From Dryas octopetala (lineage: Eukaryota > Streptophyta > Magnoliopsida > Rosales > Rosaceae): a stretch of 64,000 nucleotides of DNA. This document shows, one piece after another, positions 1 to 11,639 of the stretch. Within the stretch, counting starts at the first letter, position 1, and every line of letters begins with the position of its first letter. Location of the stretch: the NCBI GenBank assembly GCA_963921425.1, contig OY992839.1, positions 20,630,910-20,694,909 of the forward strand, given 5' to 3'. The position numbers and the translations under genes were made by a program. The notes under the pieces were generated by a model that was given only the letters and a program-made list of their open reading frames with translations, did not search any database and had not been told where the DNA came from.

Positions 1-1140
1 ATAAATGGTGTTCGAAACTAGGCACCCGCAGACTTAAGATCTTTCTTACAATGACAATATTAACACACTCTAATTTGGAAGGCCCCCAAAATATCTATCC
101 ATATATATATGTACTTTTTTTTTTAATTCTAATTAAGCCAATAAGTCAGTCAATGCCCATATTACAATTTTTAGATGAAACTGTGATCCATGCTAGTTAA
201 TTCTTTTGGGCCATGTTGTTGTTTGAAGTTGGATGGTTGCTGGTTGTTTGATTTCTTATAAGTATTTTGAACTAATTCTGTTTTTGTTTTTGTGTGTTTT
301 ATATTTAAGTGAAACTGTGAAATATGCTAAATAATTTTATTTTGTTTGTTTTGTTCTAAGGTGTGTATACCAACAAATATTGAAACTTTTGTGGAGATTT
401 TGAATTTGATGGCTATATTTCCATATCTAGAAGATTACAAGACATCTTGGTTTGTATATTTATAACTTTGTAGTTAGCATCAATTGTTTTGTAGACAAAT
501 TATTTATTAGCAATTAATTGATGTTCTTGTTCAGTTAACATTGAATTGCTTGACTATTTTTTGAAGTACAATTAAATTCATATGTAAGGGCCTAACTTTC
601 TTAATTGGTACAAAACCTCCTAAATTTTTTAGACAGCCCTGAGAATAGCACGCGAGAGTTGTTCTTCTCGGGCCGTGTTTTTTCAAAATGACAAAGTCTC
701 TTATATATACATCTTGAACTTGAAGCATCCTACATTACAAAGCCAAAAGGAATCTTTGCTGTGCATGATTTTACAAATGGACATTCAAGATAAGGACTCT
801 ACTTTTTGGAAATAAAAATGCATTGATGTATATGTGTTGCTGTGGAGGTTCTTTCAGTTTTGCTATATTGTCTTTGTTGTGCTAAGAAGCTATCTTATAT
901 ATCTTTATGTGCTATTGCTTCATAAGGAGTGTGTTTGCCCTTTTTGTCATTTTGAAAACTTTTTTATAGTGATTCCTAAACTCCTCATCCATTGATATTT
1001 ATTCTAAACTTTCCCCAAAAAATAGAGAAAAAAGGCAAAAAGAAATTTCCCTCCATTTCTTTTTTAAGTTAAACACAAGGGTATCTCAGTAGTTTCAATC
1101 CAAAAAATCAAAACACGTTACGGAAGGAGGAAGCGACCAC
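1..1140. other. Intergenic, no gene recognised
   Basis: AT-rich sequence upstream of the Rab gene. Only short open frames with no recognisable domain are present, such as a 65-codon frame on the minus strand at 531-728. I see no clear transposon ends. Confidence 0.5.
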
Positions 1141-1149
1141 GTAGCGTCA

Positions 1150-1399
1150 GTGTCACGCCACGTGGTGATCCAACTGCTCGTAGAGTCGGTCGTAATATAA
1201 AACCCTATTACAATGCAGCACGAGATCCGTACAGTCGTTTCGAAGAAGACTTTAGAGACTTCCTTTCTTTTCTTCTCTTCTCTTTTCTGCTACAACTGCT
1301 TAACTTTCCTTTTTCTTTTAGCTTCAGACATTAAAAACCGAACGGTTCTTATTCAGGGCTTAGTTAGGGTTTTCGTTTTCCAATTTGATTTTGATTTTG
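1150..1399 (+). promoter_or_regulatory. Promoter and 5' leader of the Rab gene
   Basis: A perfect G-box core CACGTG lies at 1159-1164, inside a GC-richer stretch with several ACGT cores (about 1110-1170). A TATA-like AATATAAAA follows at about 1193-1201. The leader then runs about 200 bases to the ATG at 1400. G-box/ABRE-type ACGT elements bind bZIP or bHLH factors in plants; that this one is active is inference. Confidence 0.45.
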
Positions 1400-2525
1400 A
1401 TGGAGTCGGCAGCGACGTCGTCCGGTGAGGCGGAGTTCGATTACTTGTTCAAGCTGTTGATGATTGGGGACTCAGGGGTTGGGAAGAGCACGCTGCTCTT
1501 GAGTTTCACTTCCAATACCTTCGAGGATCTCTCTCCTACTATCGGTGACTTTATCACTCCCGCAATCTTCTTTTTTCACTATTATTTGCAAACAAATAAA
1601 GTAATAAATTTGTTTTCTTTTTGTAATTTTTCGGTTTTATATTTTGTAGGGGTGGATTTTAAGATAAAACATGTTACTCTTGGGGGTAAAAAGTTGAAGC
1701 TTGCAATTTGGGACACAGGTAATGAGTTGTGTTAACTTGTTCTAACTTATTATTGCACCCTTTTGTATGGAGATTAAATTGATTGTACGACATTGTGAAG
1801 TTCAAGTAAGAGGTGTATGAAATTGTTGATCATATGCCGTTTTTGGGATTTCCAAACTCATTGTCCAAGTAGATAATGAATTCTTACAACTTTGGTTATG
1901 TAGGTTCTATAACTTATGATTTTTGGTTATGGATTATTGGGTTGGCCTCTGATTTTGTTTCAAAGTTCACATAGATACATTGAAATAAAATTTGTGCATA
2001 TTGCAGCTGGACAGGAAAGATTTAGAACTCTTACTAGTTCATACTACAGAGGAGCTCAAGGGATAATAATGGGTATGTTTGTTTCTTTCATCTTTATCCA
2101 CTGATTAACCATTCTTTCTACAGTTAATATGGTATTTATATCTTAGCTGTGGTTTAAGAATCAATGGAATTCTGTAATTGCTTTTTTATTCATCTGGTAC
2201 AGTGTATGATGTAACACGGCGAGACACCTTTACAAATTTATCTGATATATGGGCTAAAGAAATTGACCTGTACTCCACAAGTCAAGATTGCATCAAGATG
2301 CTTGTTGGAAACAAAGTTGATAAGGTATGTCCTCTAGGACATTGTGTTATTAATTATTCCATTTTGGTATTTACCAGGGGATTGCGGGTAGTTGGTGTTG
2401 ATCCAGTGTATAAACACTGATCTGCTTATGAAGTTACTTTAGATTGGATTTTGATTTTGCATTCTCTCTTAAGCTTATTAGACACCAGACAGTTAGAAGT
2501 TTTGATGTAGGGAGAGAATCTGAGA

Positions 2526-2571
<46 letters not shown>

Positions 2572-3884
2572 ATTCTACCAAGGGATCTTTTTTGGGAGAA
2601 AAGAGGGGGGGGGGGGGGGGGTTGTTGGTGCTGATCCAGTGTACAAGCATTGATCTGCTTCTGAAGTTACTTAAGAATAAATTTTGCATCCTCTCTTAGG
2701 CTTATTTAGACAATAGAGTGATAGACACTTAGAAGTGTTGATATAGGTAGAGAATTAGAGAGAAAGAGAAACATAGAGTGAGAAAGGGGCTTAAAATTAT
2801 ATATTAGGATTAAACTTTTTGAATTCTTAACAGTATGAACAAATAAAAACCTCAATTATTATAAATAAGCTATAGAAATAATTAATTCCCAAGTTGTAAG
2901 TGTAATACATGAAAACTAAATAAGATGAACCTAATTTTAAGTTGGTAATTCTACCTAAACTGAATACAAACTTTATTCTTGCATCTTTCATCAAGCATTA
3001 TCCATGTTCAAGTTATCTTGTTTTCCAGGAAAGTGAAAGGGTTGTCAGTAAAAAAGAAGGGATGGAGTTTGCAAGGGAATATGGATGCCTTTTTCTTGAA
3101 TGTAGTGCAAAAACTCGAGTGAATGTAGAGCAATGTTTTGAGGAGCTTGTCTTAAAGGTATGCAAAATGTTAGCTCATATGTTTCTTCTCTACATTACTC
3201 ATGGTTATCAAATGTGTTGCATCTGTGTTCCCTAGGATGGGTACTGGTTCAGCTATTGGTTTGTTTTCTAGCTGCGTGCTTAGCCCTTTCTTCATGGGTG
3301 CTTTGAGATGGGTGTTGCTACCATAATAATTTTATAATGCTTCATTTTCTTTTAATGCCTTTGAAAGTGCAGATGCTGTCTATACTAAAATAATGCTTTA
3401 TAATGTCTTTTCCAGGCTTCCAGCCACTGTCTATACTAAAATTTATATTTATAGGATCAACATCAACTTGGATATTTGTTCATAGCAATATGATATCTGG
3501 CCATAGGATAAATATCATTAGATATCAAATACAAGTACGTAGTTTTTAGATTAAACTGAGCACTTGAGAGTTGAGATGTCTTTTGTACATCAGCCCTTAT
3601 AAGTTGGGATTGCAGTGACAATAACTACTCATTGAGTTGTATTCAGGTGTTCAAATGGGTGCAAAGAACATTTGTTGTGGTTGTCTGGTTGAGAGATTTT
3701 ATGGCTTCAGTATTAGTTGAACTTGAGTGTAAATGTGGTTGTGATGATGTTTGTGCTATTTGATTGGCAGATCTTGGAAACACCAAGTCTCCTGGCTGAA
3801 GGCTCAGCAGGCGTGAAAAAGAACATTTTCAAACAAAAACCTCCCGAATCTGATGTGCCAACAAGTGGTTGTTGCTCATGGTGA
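1400..3884 (+). CDS. RABC1: Rab GTPase, RABC1 (Rab18) type
   Basis: Six exons: 1400-1544, 1650-1718, 2007-2072, 2203-2324, 3029-3157 and 3771-3884, giving 214 residues with all phases consistent and GT-AG introns. All small-GTPase motifs are present: P-loop GDSGVGKS, effector region LSPTIGVDF, switch II WDTAGQERF, base-binding NKVD and the SAK loop. The segments [18 protein letters not shown] and [20 protein letters not shown] are typical of plant RABC (Rab18-like) proteins, which act in ER and endomembrane trafficking. The C-terminus is GCCSW, a CCXX-type geranylgeranylation signal that here ends in tryptophan. The start was chosen because the frame upstream (1385) lacks family similarity and residue 1 precedes an acidic, Ser-rich leader as in relatives. 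The gene looks intact. Confidence 0.93.
2391..2775 (+). repeat. Diverged duplication flanking GA and poly-G tracts in Rab intron 4
   Basis: About 150 bases (2391-2540, starting GTTGGTGTTGATCCAGTGTA) recur in diverged form at 2624-2775 (GTTGGTGCTGATCCAGTGTA). Between them lie a (GA)n tract at 2527-2568 and a run of about 16 G at 2605-2621. The duplicate is confined to the intron between exons 4 and 5. Confidence 0.75.
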
Positions 3885-4195
3885 TTGAACTTTGAAAGTT
3901 TAATATTTCTTCGCTTGATGTAGCTTTTGCTTTCTTTTACCACAAGTTGATTCAAAATGCTCGTTTGTAATCAAATTTAATCGAACTGTGGGTTTTACTC
4001 ATATATGGTAATGTTCGGTGTGTTTTAAATCCCCCATCTGGGTATGTGTGTATCAGGGTTCCGAATTGCTGATTGATTGTTGCCCTGTTATTCTTTTCCT
4101 TCTTTCTTTACTTCTGATGCTAAATGTGAAGTTTTGATTTCGTCAAACAAATAGTTTAATGTGACAATCGTGGTGTCCGATTCTCGTATTTTTGG

Positions 4196-4267
4196 CCACC
4201 TTTACTTCCCAAGGAATGGGAGTGTTCTACTCCACCTTTACTTCCCAAGGAATGGGAGTGTTCTACT
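4196..4267 (+). repeat. 36-bp perfect tandem duplication
   Basis: A 36-base unit beginning CCACCTTTACTTCCC occurs twice head to tail (4196-4231 and 4232-4267) downstream of the Rab gene. No element ends were identified around it. Confidence 0.9.
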
Positions 4268-4530
4268 CTAATTATGTGGTTACTTACATTAGAGAGTCAA
4301 AAAATGAGGGCGGCCCACTCTAAAATTACTAAAATTATCTTAAATTTTTTGTAATAATCCTAAAATGTCCATTAAGAAAATAATTTTTTTTAACAACTTA
4401 CAAACTGTGTAGAAATACACTAGTTTTTATTTCGATTTATTTTTTTATTTTGATTCATAATTATTAATAAATTCAGAAGTGTGAATTATTTTTTTTCATT
4501 CGGATTTTAGATGTTTAGTAAATAATTTAA

Positions 4531-5901
4531 GGGTGTTGCTATTCAAACTCAATTTTTTTGTTAGTAGTCCCTATACATGTTAATTTTTAATTTTATTCTA
4601 ATATAAATTAATTGTTGAGGACATTAAATGTTAAAAATAATTAACTTAAATGATATCCAACACCATGACTATACACAAGTACACAACAACTTTGTATACT
4701 CAACATTTCTACTCATCTCTCTAACATCTATCTATACACACCTCTTCTCTTTAACAAAACCTTAAATCCCACTGCAACATCCAGAAACAAAACACAAACA
4801 GAGTTATCCTGAAATGTTGCGAATAGTGAAATTAGATAGGCTGGAAGACATGCTATTTGTGACAGATGTCTTCCAAGAAGCCGTGGCTGCAAGGGCCGCT
4901 GGTACTATGTTGCTAATGGTTGTAAAAACTGCTTTCTATTCACTGAAGTGATGCTTGTTCATGATATGATTGCTTTGCAATTACTAAGAACAACTACTTC
5001 TTTTATGGACGACACCATGACCATGATCTCATTGTGTAAAACCAATAGTCATTAATTTTCTGATTTCGGAGACCCAGTTCTCAGTTCAATTGCTTCCCAA
5101 TTACTAAAGTATAAATTCTGTAGTGGGTAATAATGTTGACGTCATCACCATAATCTCATTTAGTAAAACCAATTATATTTTCCTGATTTGGGAGATGGCC
5201 CAGTCCTCAGTACAATAGCTTTCGAATTATTAAGCACAATTTCTCTGGTGGATGACGCCATGACCATAATACCAGGGTGTAAAAGCAGTAATATTTTTCT
5301 GATTTGGGAGATGGCCTAGTTCTAGTTCAATTGCTTCCTAATTACTAAGAACAGGATGGACGATACTCATTTTAAAAACTAAGGGATGGAAATTGACACT
5401 CTAAAATTTGACATTTTCCCTTTCTATTATGTATATTAATGTACTTTATGTTCCTTAAGAATGTTGTGATATTGAACCAGTGGAATTGGGTTTGGTTATG
5501 ATGATTTCATGTGTACTGCAAACAACGAGTCCGTCGAGTCAGAAAGGGTGTTTTAATGAGATTGCTTATGTCATTGAACTTGAACAAGACAATAACAAGA
5601 GGAAAGGGAGGGGGTGAAGGGAAGAAGCTTATATGATTGATATCATATGGAAATGTTTTTCCAAACATCTCTGCTAAGCACTTCTTTTATTGGTTGTGTT
5701 TGTTGGGTATAGACTGTATAGTAAGTAGAATTATTGGGTGTGATGTTGAGTTTAGTTGTTGGGTTTTAGTAAGGGTAGTTTAAGAAAACATATTGGGTGT
5801 ACCGTGTATTAATAAGTTTTAACATTTTTTAAAATCAAGATGGATGTAAAGAGTATGTTGGGGCTACTGATAAAAAAAAATAGGTCCGAATAGCAGCCCC
5901 C
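4531..5901. mobile_element. Non-autonomous MULE-like element, about 1.4 kb
   Basis: The left end GGGTGTTGCTATTC (4531) and the reverse complement of the right end, GGGGGCTGCTATTCGG (ending about 5901), form a short imperfect terminal inverted repeat. The flanks ATAATTTAA (4522-4530) and ATAATTTTA (5902-5910) match at 8 of 9 positions, as expected of a 9-bp MULE target duplication. No transposase is present. The interior has a diverged tandem repeat (4968-5355) and a GC-richer stretch near 4810-4930 that could be captured gene sequence; I do not recognise it. Confidence 0.55.
4968..5355 (+). repeat. Diverged ~125-bp tandem repeats inside the MULE-like element
   Basis: The phrase GCTT-CC-AATTACTAAG recurs near 4972, 5090, 5218 and 5332. 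Each time it is followed by related text (GACG-CATGACCATAAT, then CTGATTTGGGAGATGGCC). This gives roughly three imperfect units of about 115-128 bases. Confidence 0.7.
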
Positions 5902-5910
5902 ATAATTTTA

Positions 5911-6665
5911 ATGGGAATGACTTATCCTCAGTCCAATTCCTTCCCTCCTCCATCACTCTGATTCATTTTCTCTCATTTCATGTAATAATCCTCCTTACAC
6001 CTGGTATATAGTTTAGCCCTTATACAACAAGTATGTCTTTTTTTTTTCTTTTTTTTGCAATAAAAACACCGGATCGCTAGCCCCCGATGGAGATTCACCT
6101 TTACATTTTGTATATAGCAAAGATCCAAAACCTTTGCAAGTCACGCCGCTGTATGATGATTGATGAACATGCATCTGTGGTTCAATACCATATTTGCATT
6201 AGCCACTTGCTCCTATTGAGTGATAATTTGATACTCCTATGTCGTTGGCGACCAACAATCTCTTTTGAGCACAATTACACAAAACTCAGCTACTGCCACT
6301 GCACCACCACCTTGGGTCTCACTGGGATGTCCTTGATATTATATCTTTGGATGTTGAATAAATATGATATTATAATCAAAAGACAATAAACGATTGAAAC
6401 CCAGAACCGTCAATTTTTATCTTATCAAAAAAAGAAAAGAAAACAGAAAATAATCCTCAATCTGCAAAGAAAAAAGTTGCCAATCAAGCATACCTCTGTA
6501 TAATTGGGGAAAGCAAAATACCATTATACTAGGCAGGGGTCCAACCATTGAAAGATAAAAGGGAACAAACTGGTTTAAAGAAACTAGATTGAATGTTCAA
6601 TGGTAACAGAAATGATCCTGGTTTTAAGCATTTCCATCTGCAGGTGAGGTTCCACCACAATGATA
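5911..6665. other. Intergenic, no gene recognised
   Basis: AT-rich sequence between the MULE-like element and the 3' end of the minus-strand gene. The part nearest 6665 is probably the 3' UTR of that gene. The 100-codon plus-strand frame at 6087-6389 has no recognisable domain. Confidence 0.5.
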
Positions 6666-7717
6666 CTAGGCCATGGATTTCTTCTTCTCTTCCTCCATCT
6701 TCTGCAGCTCGGCCAGTCTTTGAGCCCAAGCTCTTTCCCTTGCCACAGCAGCCATTTTACTCTCAATTCTCTTAATATTCTTCTTCCTTTTAGCCTCCTG
6801 CAACTGAGCTTTCCTTTTCTTTTTTTCTGCCTGCACAAGCACATTTAAACGTAGTCAATGTGAAAGGAAAAACATCATCCACAAAGCTTGTGCCCCCACT
6901 GGTTAAGGAACATATAGAAAGGTGATATATATGGTTTTTATACAGCTTGTATTTTATGCCCCAGAGGCCAGGCCAATCGGACTCCACTCCTGTTGCAATG
7001 GTTTCTCAACAGGAATGGCAAAGGATGTAAGATTCTTTAACCCCATGTCCTTGGCAAAACATCCTATAATCAGTTACCAACTTCCTAATCAATGTAAACA
7101 TTATCAAAACTATGGAAAGAAATTTATGCTGCTCCATCTAAATTCCAACTACTTTTATGTTCTCAAGCTAAATCATTTTGTTTTTTCATTCCCTTCAACC
7201 ATTTAATTGTTGTTAAGCTATAACAGAAAAATTGAGGAGTAAACACTCATGTTTCCAAAACCATGATAGACAAGAAAATCCACACCAATATAAATGCACG
7301 GCGCTGCCTCATGCGTTTCTTCTCATTCCTCCTCTTCACACTTCCTTCATTGGGTCTACTAAGAACAATTGGTTCACCAGGAACATACTCAACACAAGCA
7401 TATGGTCCTGCATTTAATCCCATAATATTAACATCAACCCCAAATCTCGCAAATGTAAATTTTATGTCAAATTTGCACCTACCTGGAGGTTTTACGCTGG
7501 CCCTTTTTCGACGAGGGTTGTCCATGGGTCGTCGTTTTGGGAAACGAGTGTCCGTCAAGCTGTGAAAATGATTCCAAATCGGTAAAAACCATGGAGCTTG
7601 GCCACCAGAAACGAACCGGAGCTCGGGTTTCACGTACGCAGAAGAGGAAGTCCAGGTGCGGGATATTAGGGCACGGGTTAGGGGTCGCACAAAGGACCTT
7701 AGGGCTCCAAATCCCAT
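6666..7717 (-). CDS. Small basic protein, probably mitochondrial
   Basis: Three exons on the minus strand: 7717-7483, 7407-7286 and 6830-6666, giving 173 residues. The first intron (7482-7408) is only 75 bases, a multiple of three without stops, so a naive reading runs through it. Its borders CCAG|GTAGGT and AATGCAG|GA are good splice sites, and splicing yields KPPGPYACVEYVPGEPIV. The N-terminus (MGFGALRSFVRPLTRALISR) is rich in Arg and Ser without acidic residues, like a mitochondrial presequence. The C-terminal half is very basic and helical (RRNEKKRMRQRRAFIL, then KRKAQLQEAKRKKNIKRIES) and ends KKKSMA. This resembles a plant protein I recall being listed as a mitoribosomal small-subunit component (mS34-like); I cannot verify that, so no symbol is given. 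Gene structure is solid, function tentative. Confidence 0.72.
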
Positions 7718-7980
7718 CTCTCGAAATCAAACAGAAAAAAATAAAAGCTTCAGCTTTCTACTATGAGAGCAGATCTCTCTCATTTGCGTTGCCTGTGCTT
7801 TCTAAACCCAGGCCATACGACGTCGTGGGGGCCTAGTACAATTTCTTTATCTTTTCTTTTTTCGAGGAAAAAGTATATTTAAAAAATAATAATAATTGCT
7901 TCAAAGGGGTGAACCTCTTGGGCCTTTGCACCTTTGTATCGCCAGTCGTACACATCCAGATAAAGGCTCGGCCCACCCTT
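7718..7980 (-). promoter_or_regulatory. Promoter region with site II (TGGGCC/Y) elements
   Basis: TGGGCC at 7919-7924 and GGCCCA at 7970-7975 lie about 200-260 bases upstream of the ATG at 7717. TGGGCC/Y (site II) elements are bound by TCP factors and are enriched in promoters of plant mitochondrial and ribosomal protein genes. They fit the predicted mitochondrial role; activity is inferred. Confidence 0.45.
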
Positions 7981-9169
7981 ATTCCAACCCTTAAGGCCTT
8001 AGGGCAAAAAGGTCTCTAGGCTTAGTAGGGGTTTGACCTTTCTTTTCTAGGCCAAATTGGAAAACCCACAAACACAAAACTCGGATTATAACCAAAAAAA
8101 AAAAAAATGAACCTCTTAATTCAAGTGAAATTTTACAATCTATTTTCAGCCCGGTTGGAAATTAAACCAGTCTCACCTAACTGTTATTTTGTAACTTTAC
8201 CCACCAGTTATTTGAGTTCCTATTCTAGACTCTTCTAGATTAGCGACTTCGTTTGTTTTCTTTAGTTTATTGGGATTGCTGCAACTTTATAATATTGGGG
8301 AATGCTATCCACATTTTCTAATCTACAATCTCTACCGACCTTCTCCTTTATTATTCTCATTCTGCAGTATAAATTCATGGTCGGAACCATTTATTTTTTA
8401 GATATAACTATAAAGATCATTTCTGCAAAAAATCAACCAAATCGGAAAGCATTTGGTTATGTAACTGTGATATCCAATAAATATGTGGTTTTGGTAAGGC
8501 CTACCACTATGCTCCCTGAAAATGTGACCTAAAACTCATTGAGGGTCACAAATGGGTCACACCCAAGCACTATGGGCCAAAAAATGTGACCCAAAAACTG
8601 GTGTAACCCAAAGTGTAACCCAATTTCGGGTCTTACTGTAAGTCAAAATGTGTGTGACCTAAATGCAACAAAATGCAGCCCACATGATGCATTAAAGGAG
8701 GAGAGAGAGTGAAGCTTTGTTGAAAAGCAAGTGGGCCCCATCTTCACACATTGAAAGCTTTGCTGATGGTCTTGTCGGCTGCTACATGGAGTGATGCGCC
8801 ATCTTCACGTGTTGGTCACCAATGATCTAAATTAAATGACCATTGGTGATCAGTGGTTGCCATTAATTGTCCTTTATGTTTTTTTTTTTTTTAAATGGGC
8901 CGGTTTGAAATAAAAGGCTTGGATTAATGGACCATTGATAATCAACGGTCCAGATCGCCTATGCTTTTTTTTAAAACAAATAATTAATAAATCATTTAAA
9001 TTGAAATAGTACCCAAAAAATTTTAGAAAAATTAATGAAAATTTCTCAAACCCTCCAACAGCTATATTCTCAAATGAGTCTATATATATATCATACAACA
9101 CCCATAGTTTTTCATCACAAACTACAATCTTTGTTTACCAAATTTGCACAAAATTTTTTTTTCTTTGTC

Positions 9170-10080
9170 ATGGCTCCTAGAGGAAATGCTTGGGAGGTAG
9201 CTGAAGATGAAGCCCTAGTGATGGCATACCAAGAGAGGTCTCCCGACGGTTGTTTTGGTGCCCAAAATAGAGTCACCGTGCTTTGGGAACAAATTTACCA
9301 AATTTTGAAGCATAACATAGGGGGTGAAACCATTCATAAAGTTGGCGACGTTAAGCACGATTCAAAGATATTGCGCGTGATTGCAACAAATTTTATGCTT
9401 GTCTATTGGAGGCCGAGCGAATGTGCGCAAGCGGTACAAATGATGCCAATATGGTAAGTTTTTATGCATTTATAAATTTGTATGATTATTTTTTGTTTTA
9501 TCAAATTATCAAGCATATTTATATATTTGTATGATTATTATTTGTTTTGTTTATAAATGAAGCATATTTATATAATGGTATTATTATTTTTTGTTTTATT
9601 TATGTATCGAGCATATTTATATATTTGTATGATTATTTTTTGTTTTGTTTATAAATGAAGCATATTTATATAATGATATTATTATTTTTTGTTTTGTTTA
9701 TGTATCAAGCATATTTATATATTTGTATGATTATTTTTTGTTTTGTTTATAAATGAAGCATATTTATATAATGATATTATTATTTTTTGTTTTTTTATTT
9801 ATCAAGCATATTTATATATATATATTTTTTTTTATTGTAGTTTATGCAAGCACTTGAAGGCTTTCGAAACAAGACTGAATTCAAGTTTCCATGGGTGCAC
9901 ATTTGGGAACAAATAAAGGAAAGTGCAAAGTACAGTGCGGCTCATGCTCCTGTCCGGTTTAGTGAGCCCTCGCCCTCGCCACCGACAATGCCGACACTCC
10001 TGTCGATGATGATCCCGAGGATGCCGATCCAATCATACCACTTGGTGAGGACGAAAACCTACCACTATTCCAACCAATAG
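9170..10080 (+). pseudogene. Harbinger-associated SANT/Myb-like (NAM-associated C-terminal type) gene, broken
   Basis: The first coding segment begins MAPRGNAWEVAEDEALVMAY at 9170. It matches the trihelix/SANT proteins linked to Harbinger elements, whose hallmark is GNAW..EDEAL..AY. After an intron full of 49-bp repeats it resumes at 9841 with a motif like FKFPWVHIWEQIKES. Near 9985 the natural frame shifts: one frame goes to a stop at about 10080, the other continues with DDDPEDADPIIPLGEDE and LPLFQPIG, similar to the conserved RPIGRK-like segment of the family. The C-terminus is missing where copia sequence begins. I infer a decayed transposon gene, not a host factor. Confidence 0.6.
9511..9835 (+). 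repeat. 49-bp tandem repeat, seven units
   Basis: The anchor AGCATATTTATATA starts near 9511, 9560, 9610, 9658, 9707, 9756 and 9804, a period of 48-50 bases. Units alternate between two variants (TTTGTATGATTATT and ATGATATTATTATT), so a 98-bp dimer is the higher-order unit. The array fills the intron of the SANT-like gene and is more than 85% AT. Confidence 0.85.
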
Positions 10081-10107
10081 GTTCATATCAGCTAAGGCCA
10101 CCAGAGA

Positions 10108-11630
10108 GAAACCATGCAAAACCAAAATATCTTGTGGTGAGAGAAAGAGTCAGTAATGGAGAATTGCAAGTTATTCATATTTCCACAACATCACAGTTGG
10201 CAGTTCCTTTTACCAAGGCTTTACCTGTCAAAGTTTACTGGAATTTTGTTCCAAAAATGGGTTTAGCTGAGAATTTTGAATCTGTTGATCAATGGGAGTA
10301 ATTTGTTTTTGTCTTTTGTTTTTATTTCAATTGCGTATGTATTTGGATTGTTTTATTTTATACACATATCAAGTTCTTTTGGAATTCTTTAGTATCATTG
10401 CAGTATTTTACTCATACTTATCAAGATTATAAGTACTGTCAACAAGTTATTAGACAATGCGTATAGAAACCACATGTTTTATCTTGTGGAAAAGCTTCAG
10501 AATTGAAGCACCAATAAGATTTCTTTTCGAATTCTTTAAGAGGACTGTGTATATGACTCATGGTTTCTGATTTTACAATCAAAGTTCATTGCATTTAGAT
10601 TTTATCTCATATCTTTGATGGTGACTTATGTAGTTTTGATCTTAGCTTCAGTAATTGCAGAGTGCTTATTCTTAGATAAGTATATGTTTTTCTGCAGTTC
10701 TAGGTTGATGGTTAAAACTGACCAAGTCTTGAAGTAAGTTTTGGCTTAGTGTAGCTCACATGATCACTAAGGATCTTTTGTTCAATGATGTTCTTGTTGA
10801 GTAAACTGGTATTGTCCAAGTGAGAGAATGTAAGAATTATTTATGGACAAACCTAGTTTACTTAGGAAACAAAACAACTCATCATGTCTAAGAACAAAGG
10901 AATTAAGCTCTCCATAGTCTATCCGGATTCACCTTATATGACAGCTGTGTTAATAAGTTTTAAGGGATGAGGGACTTATAGAAGTTGTAGGACTTCACCT
11001 AGATATGAACTAGGACTCTTAACCTTAGAGGGGCATGATTGTATCTCGGCACAAAGTCTACTATAGGAAGGACTTGTTGAGACATCCTCTATAAAATAGA
11101 GCTAGTTCCTGCTCTCATACATACTGCAGAATATTAAGCCTCATAGAATCAATTGCTTCAAGTTGTAGAGAGAGTAGAAGGCTAGCTTGTTGATTCCACC
11201 ATGTCTTCCTCGTCTAATGGTAAGTTTGGATTTGCAGGTAGTAATGATTTTGTGTTCTTTATACATGTATGTCTCAAGTATATATAACTTAATGTTTTAT
11301 ATATAGTTTACAGTGCCTCTGTCTCATATCCAGGGTTCGGAGTGTGATAGTACTATTTTAGAAATAGTGGATCGAGTCACTAATTTTAATTTTTCAGATT
11401 ATCTAGTGGATTGTTTTCTTTGAACTTAGTCTCGTGGTTTTACCTTGTATAGAATTTTCCACGTCAACGAATCTCATGTATACTTTATGATTGATTGTTG
11501 ATATGGTTGCTTAAGTTGATTTTTTTTTTTTTTGGTAATTTAATCTGCTGAATATTTAATCAACTTGATAATTTAAAATTGGAATAATTTTTTTATTAAA
11601 CCTATTCACCCTTAGTAATCACTTAAGAAT
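10108..11630 (+). mobile_element. 3' fragment of a Ty1/copia retrotransposon with its 3' LTR
   Basis: The frame at 10130-10302 reads VSNGELQVIHISTTSQLA and FTKALPVKVYWNFVPKMGL, the C-terminal end of copia RNase H, ending in TAA at 10300-10302. A purine tract CAAGTGAGAGAA (10818-10829) is followed by TGTAAGAATTATT, the expected polypurine tract and LTR start. The LTR carries CTATAAAATAG (about 11091) as a TATA box and ends in the 11.6 kb region, where TTTTCCACGTCAA and CCTATTCACCC are typical of copia LTR tails. The rest of pol, gag and the 5' LTR are absent. The exact right end is uncertain. Confidence 0.65.
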
Positions 11631-11639
11631 TTCAATGTC

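Larger units (their letters stand above)
8495..10107 (+). mobile_element. PIF/Harbinger-like element, left end intact, right part lost
   Basis: A TAA at 8495-8497 is followed by GGCCTACCACTATG, matching the PIF/Harbinger pattern (TAA target, GGCC-start terminus) and the MITE end TAA-GGCCATCCACAATG at 37293. The interior carries a SANT/Myb-type gene typical of Harbinger ORF1. No matching right terminus is visible. Around 10108 the sequence changes to the 3' end of a Ty1/copia element, so the right end was lost or replaced. No DDE transposase gene is seen. Confidence 0.6.

Noticed and set aside
531..728. 65-codon minus-strand frame
   Set aside because: Short, no recognisable domain, no splice or promoter context.
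7263..7836. Plus-strand frames of about 100 codons overlapping the minus-strand small gene
   Set aside because: They are antisense to a spliced gene whose protein is coherent; no domain was recognised.
11200..11240. ATGTCTTCCTCGTCTAATG followed by GTAAGT considered as the first exon of a gene
   Set aside because: It lies within the copia LTR, downstream of its TATA box. No second exon with a matching frame was found.
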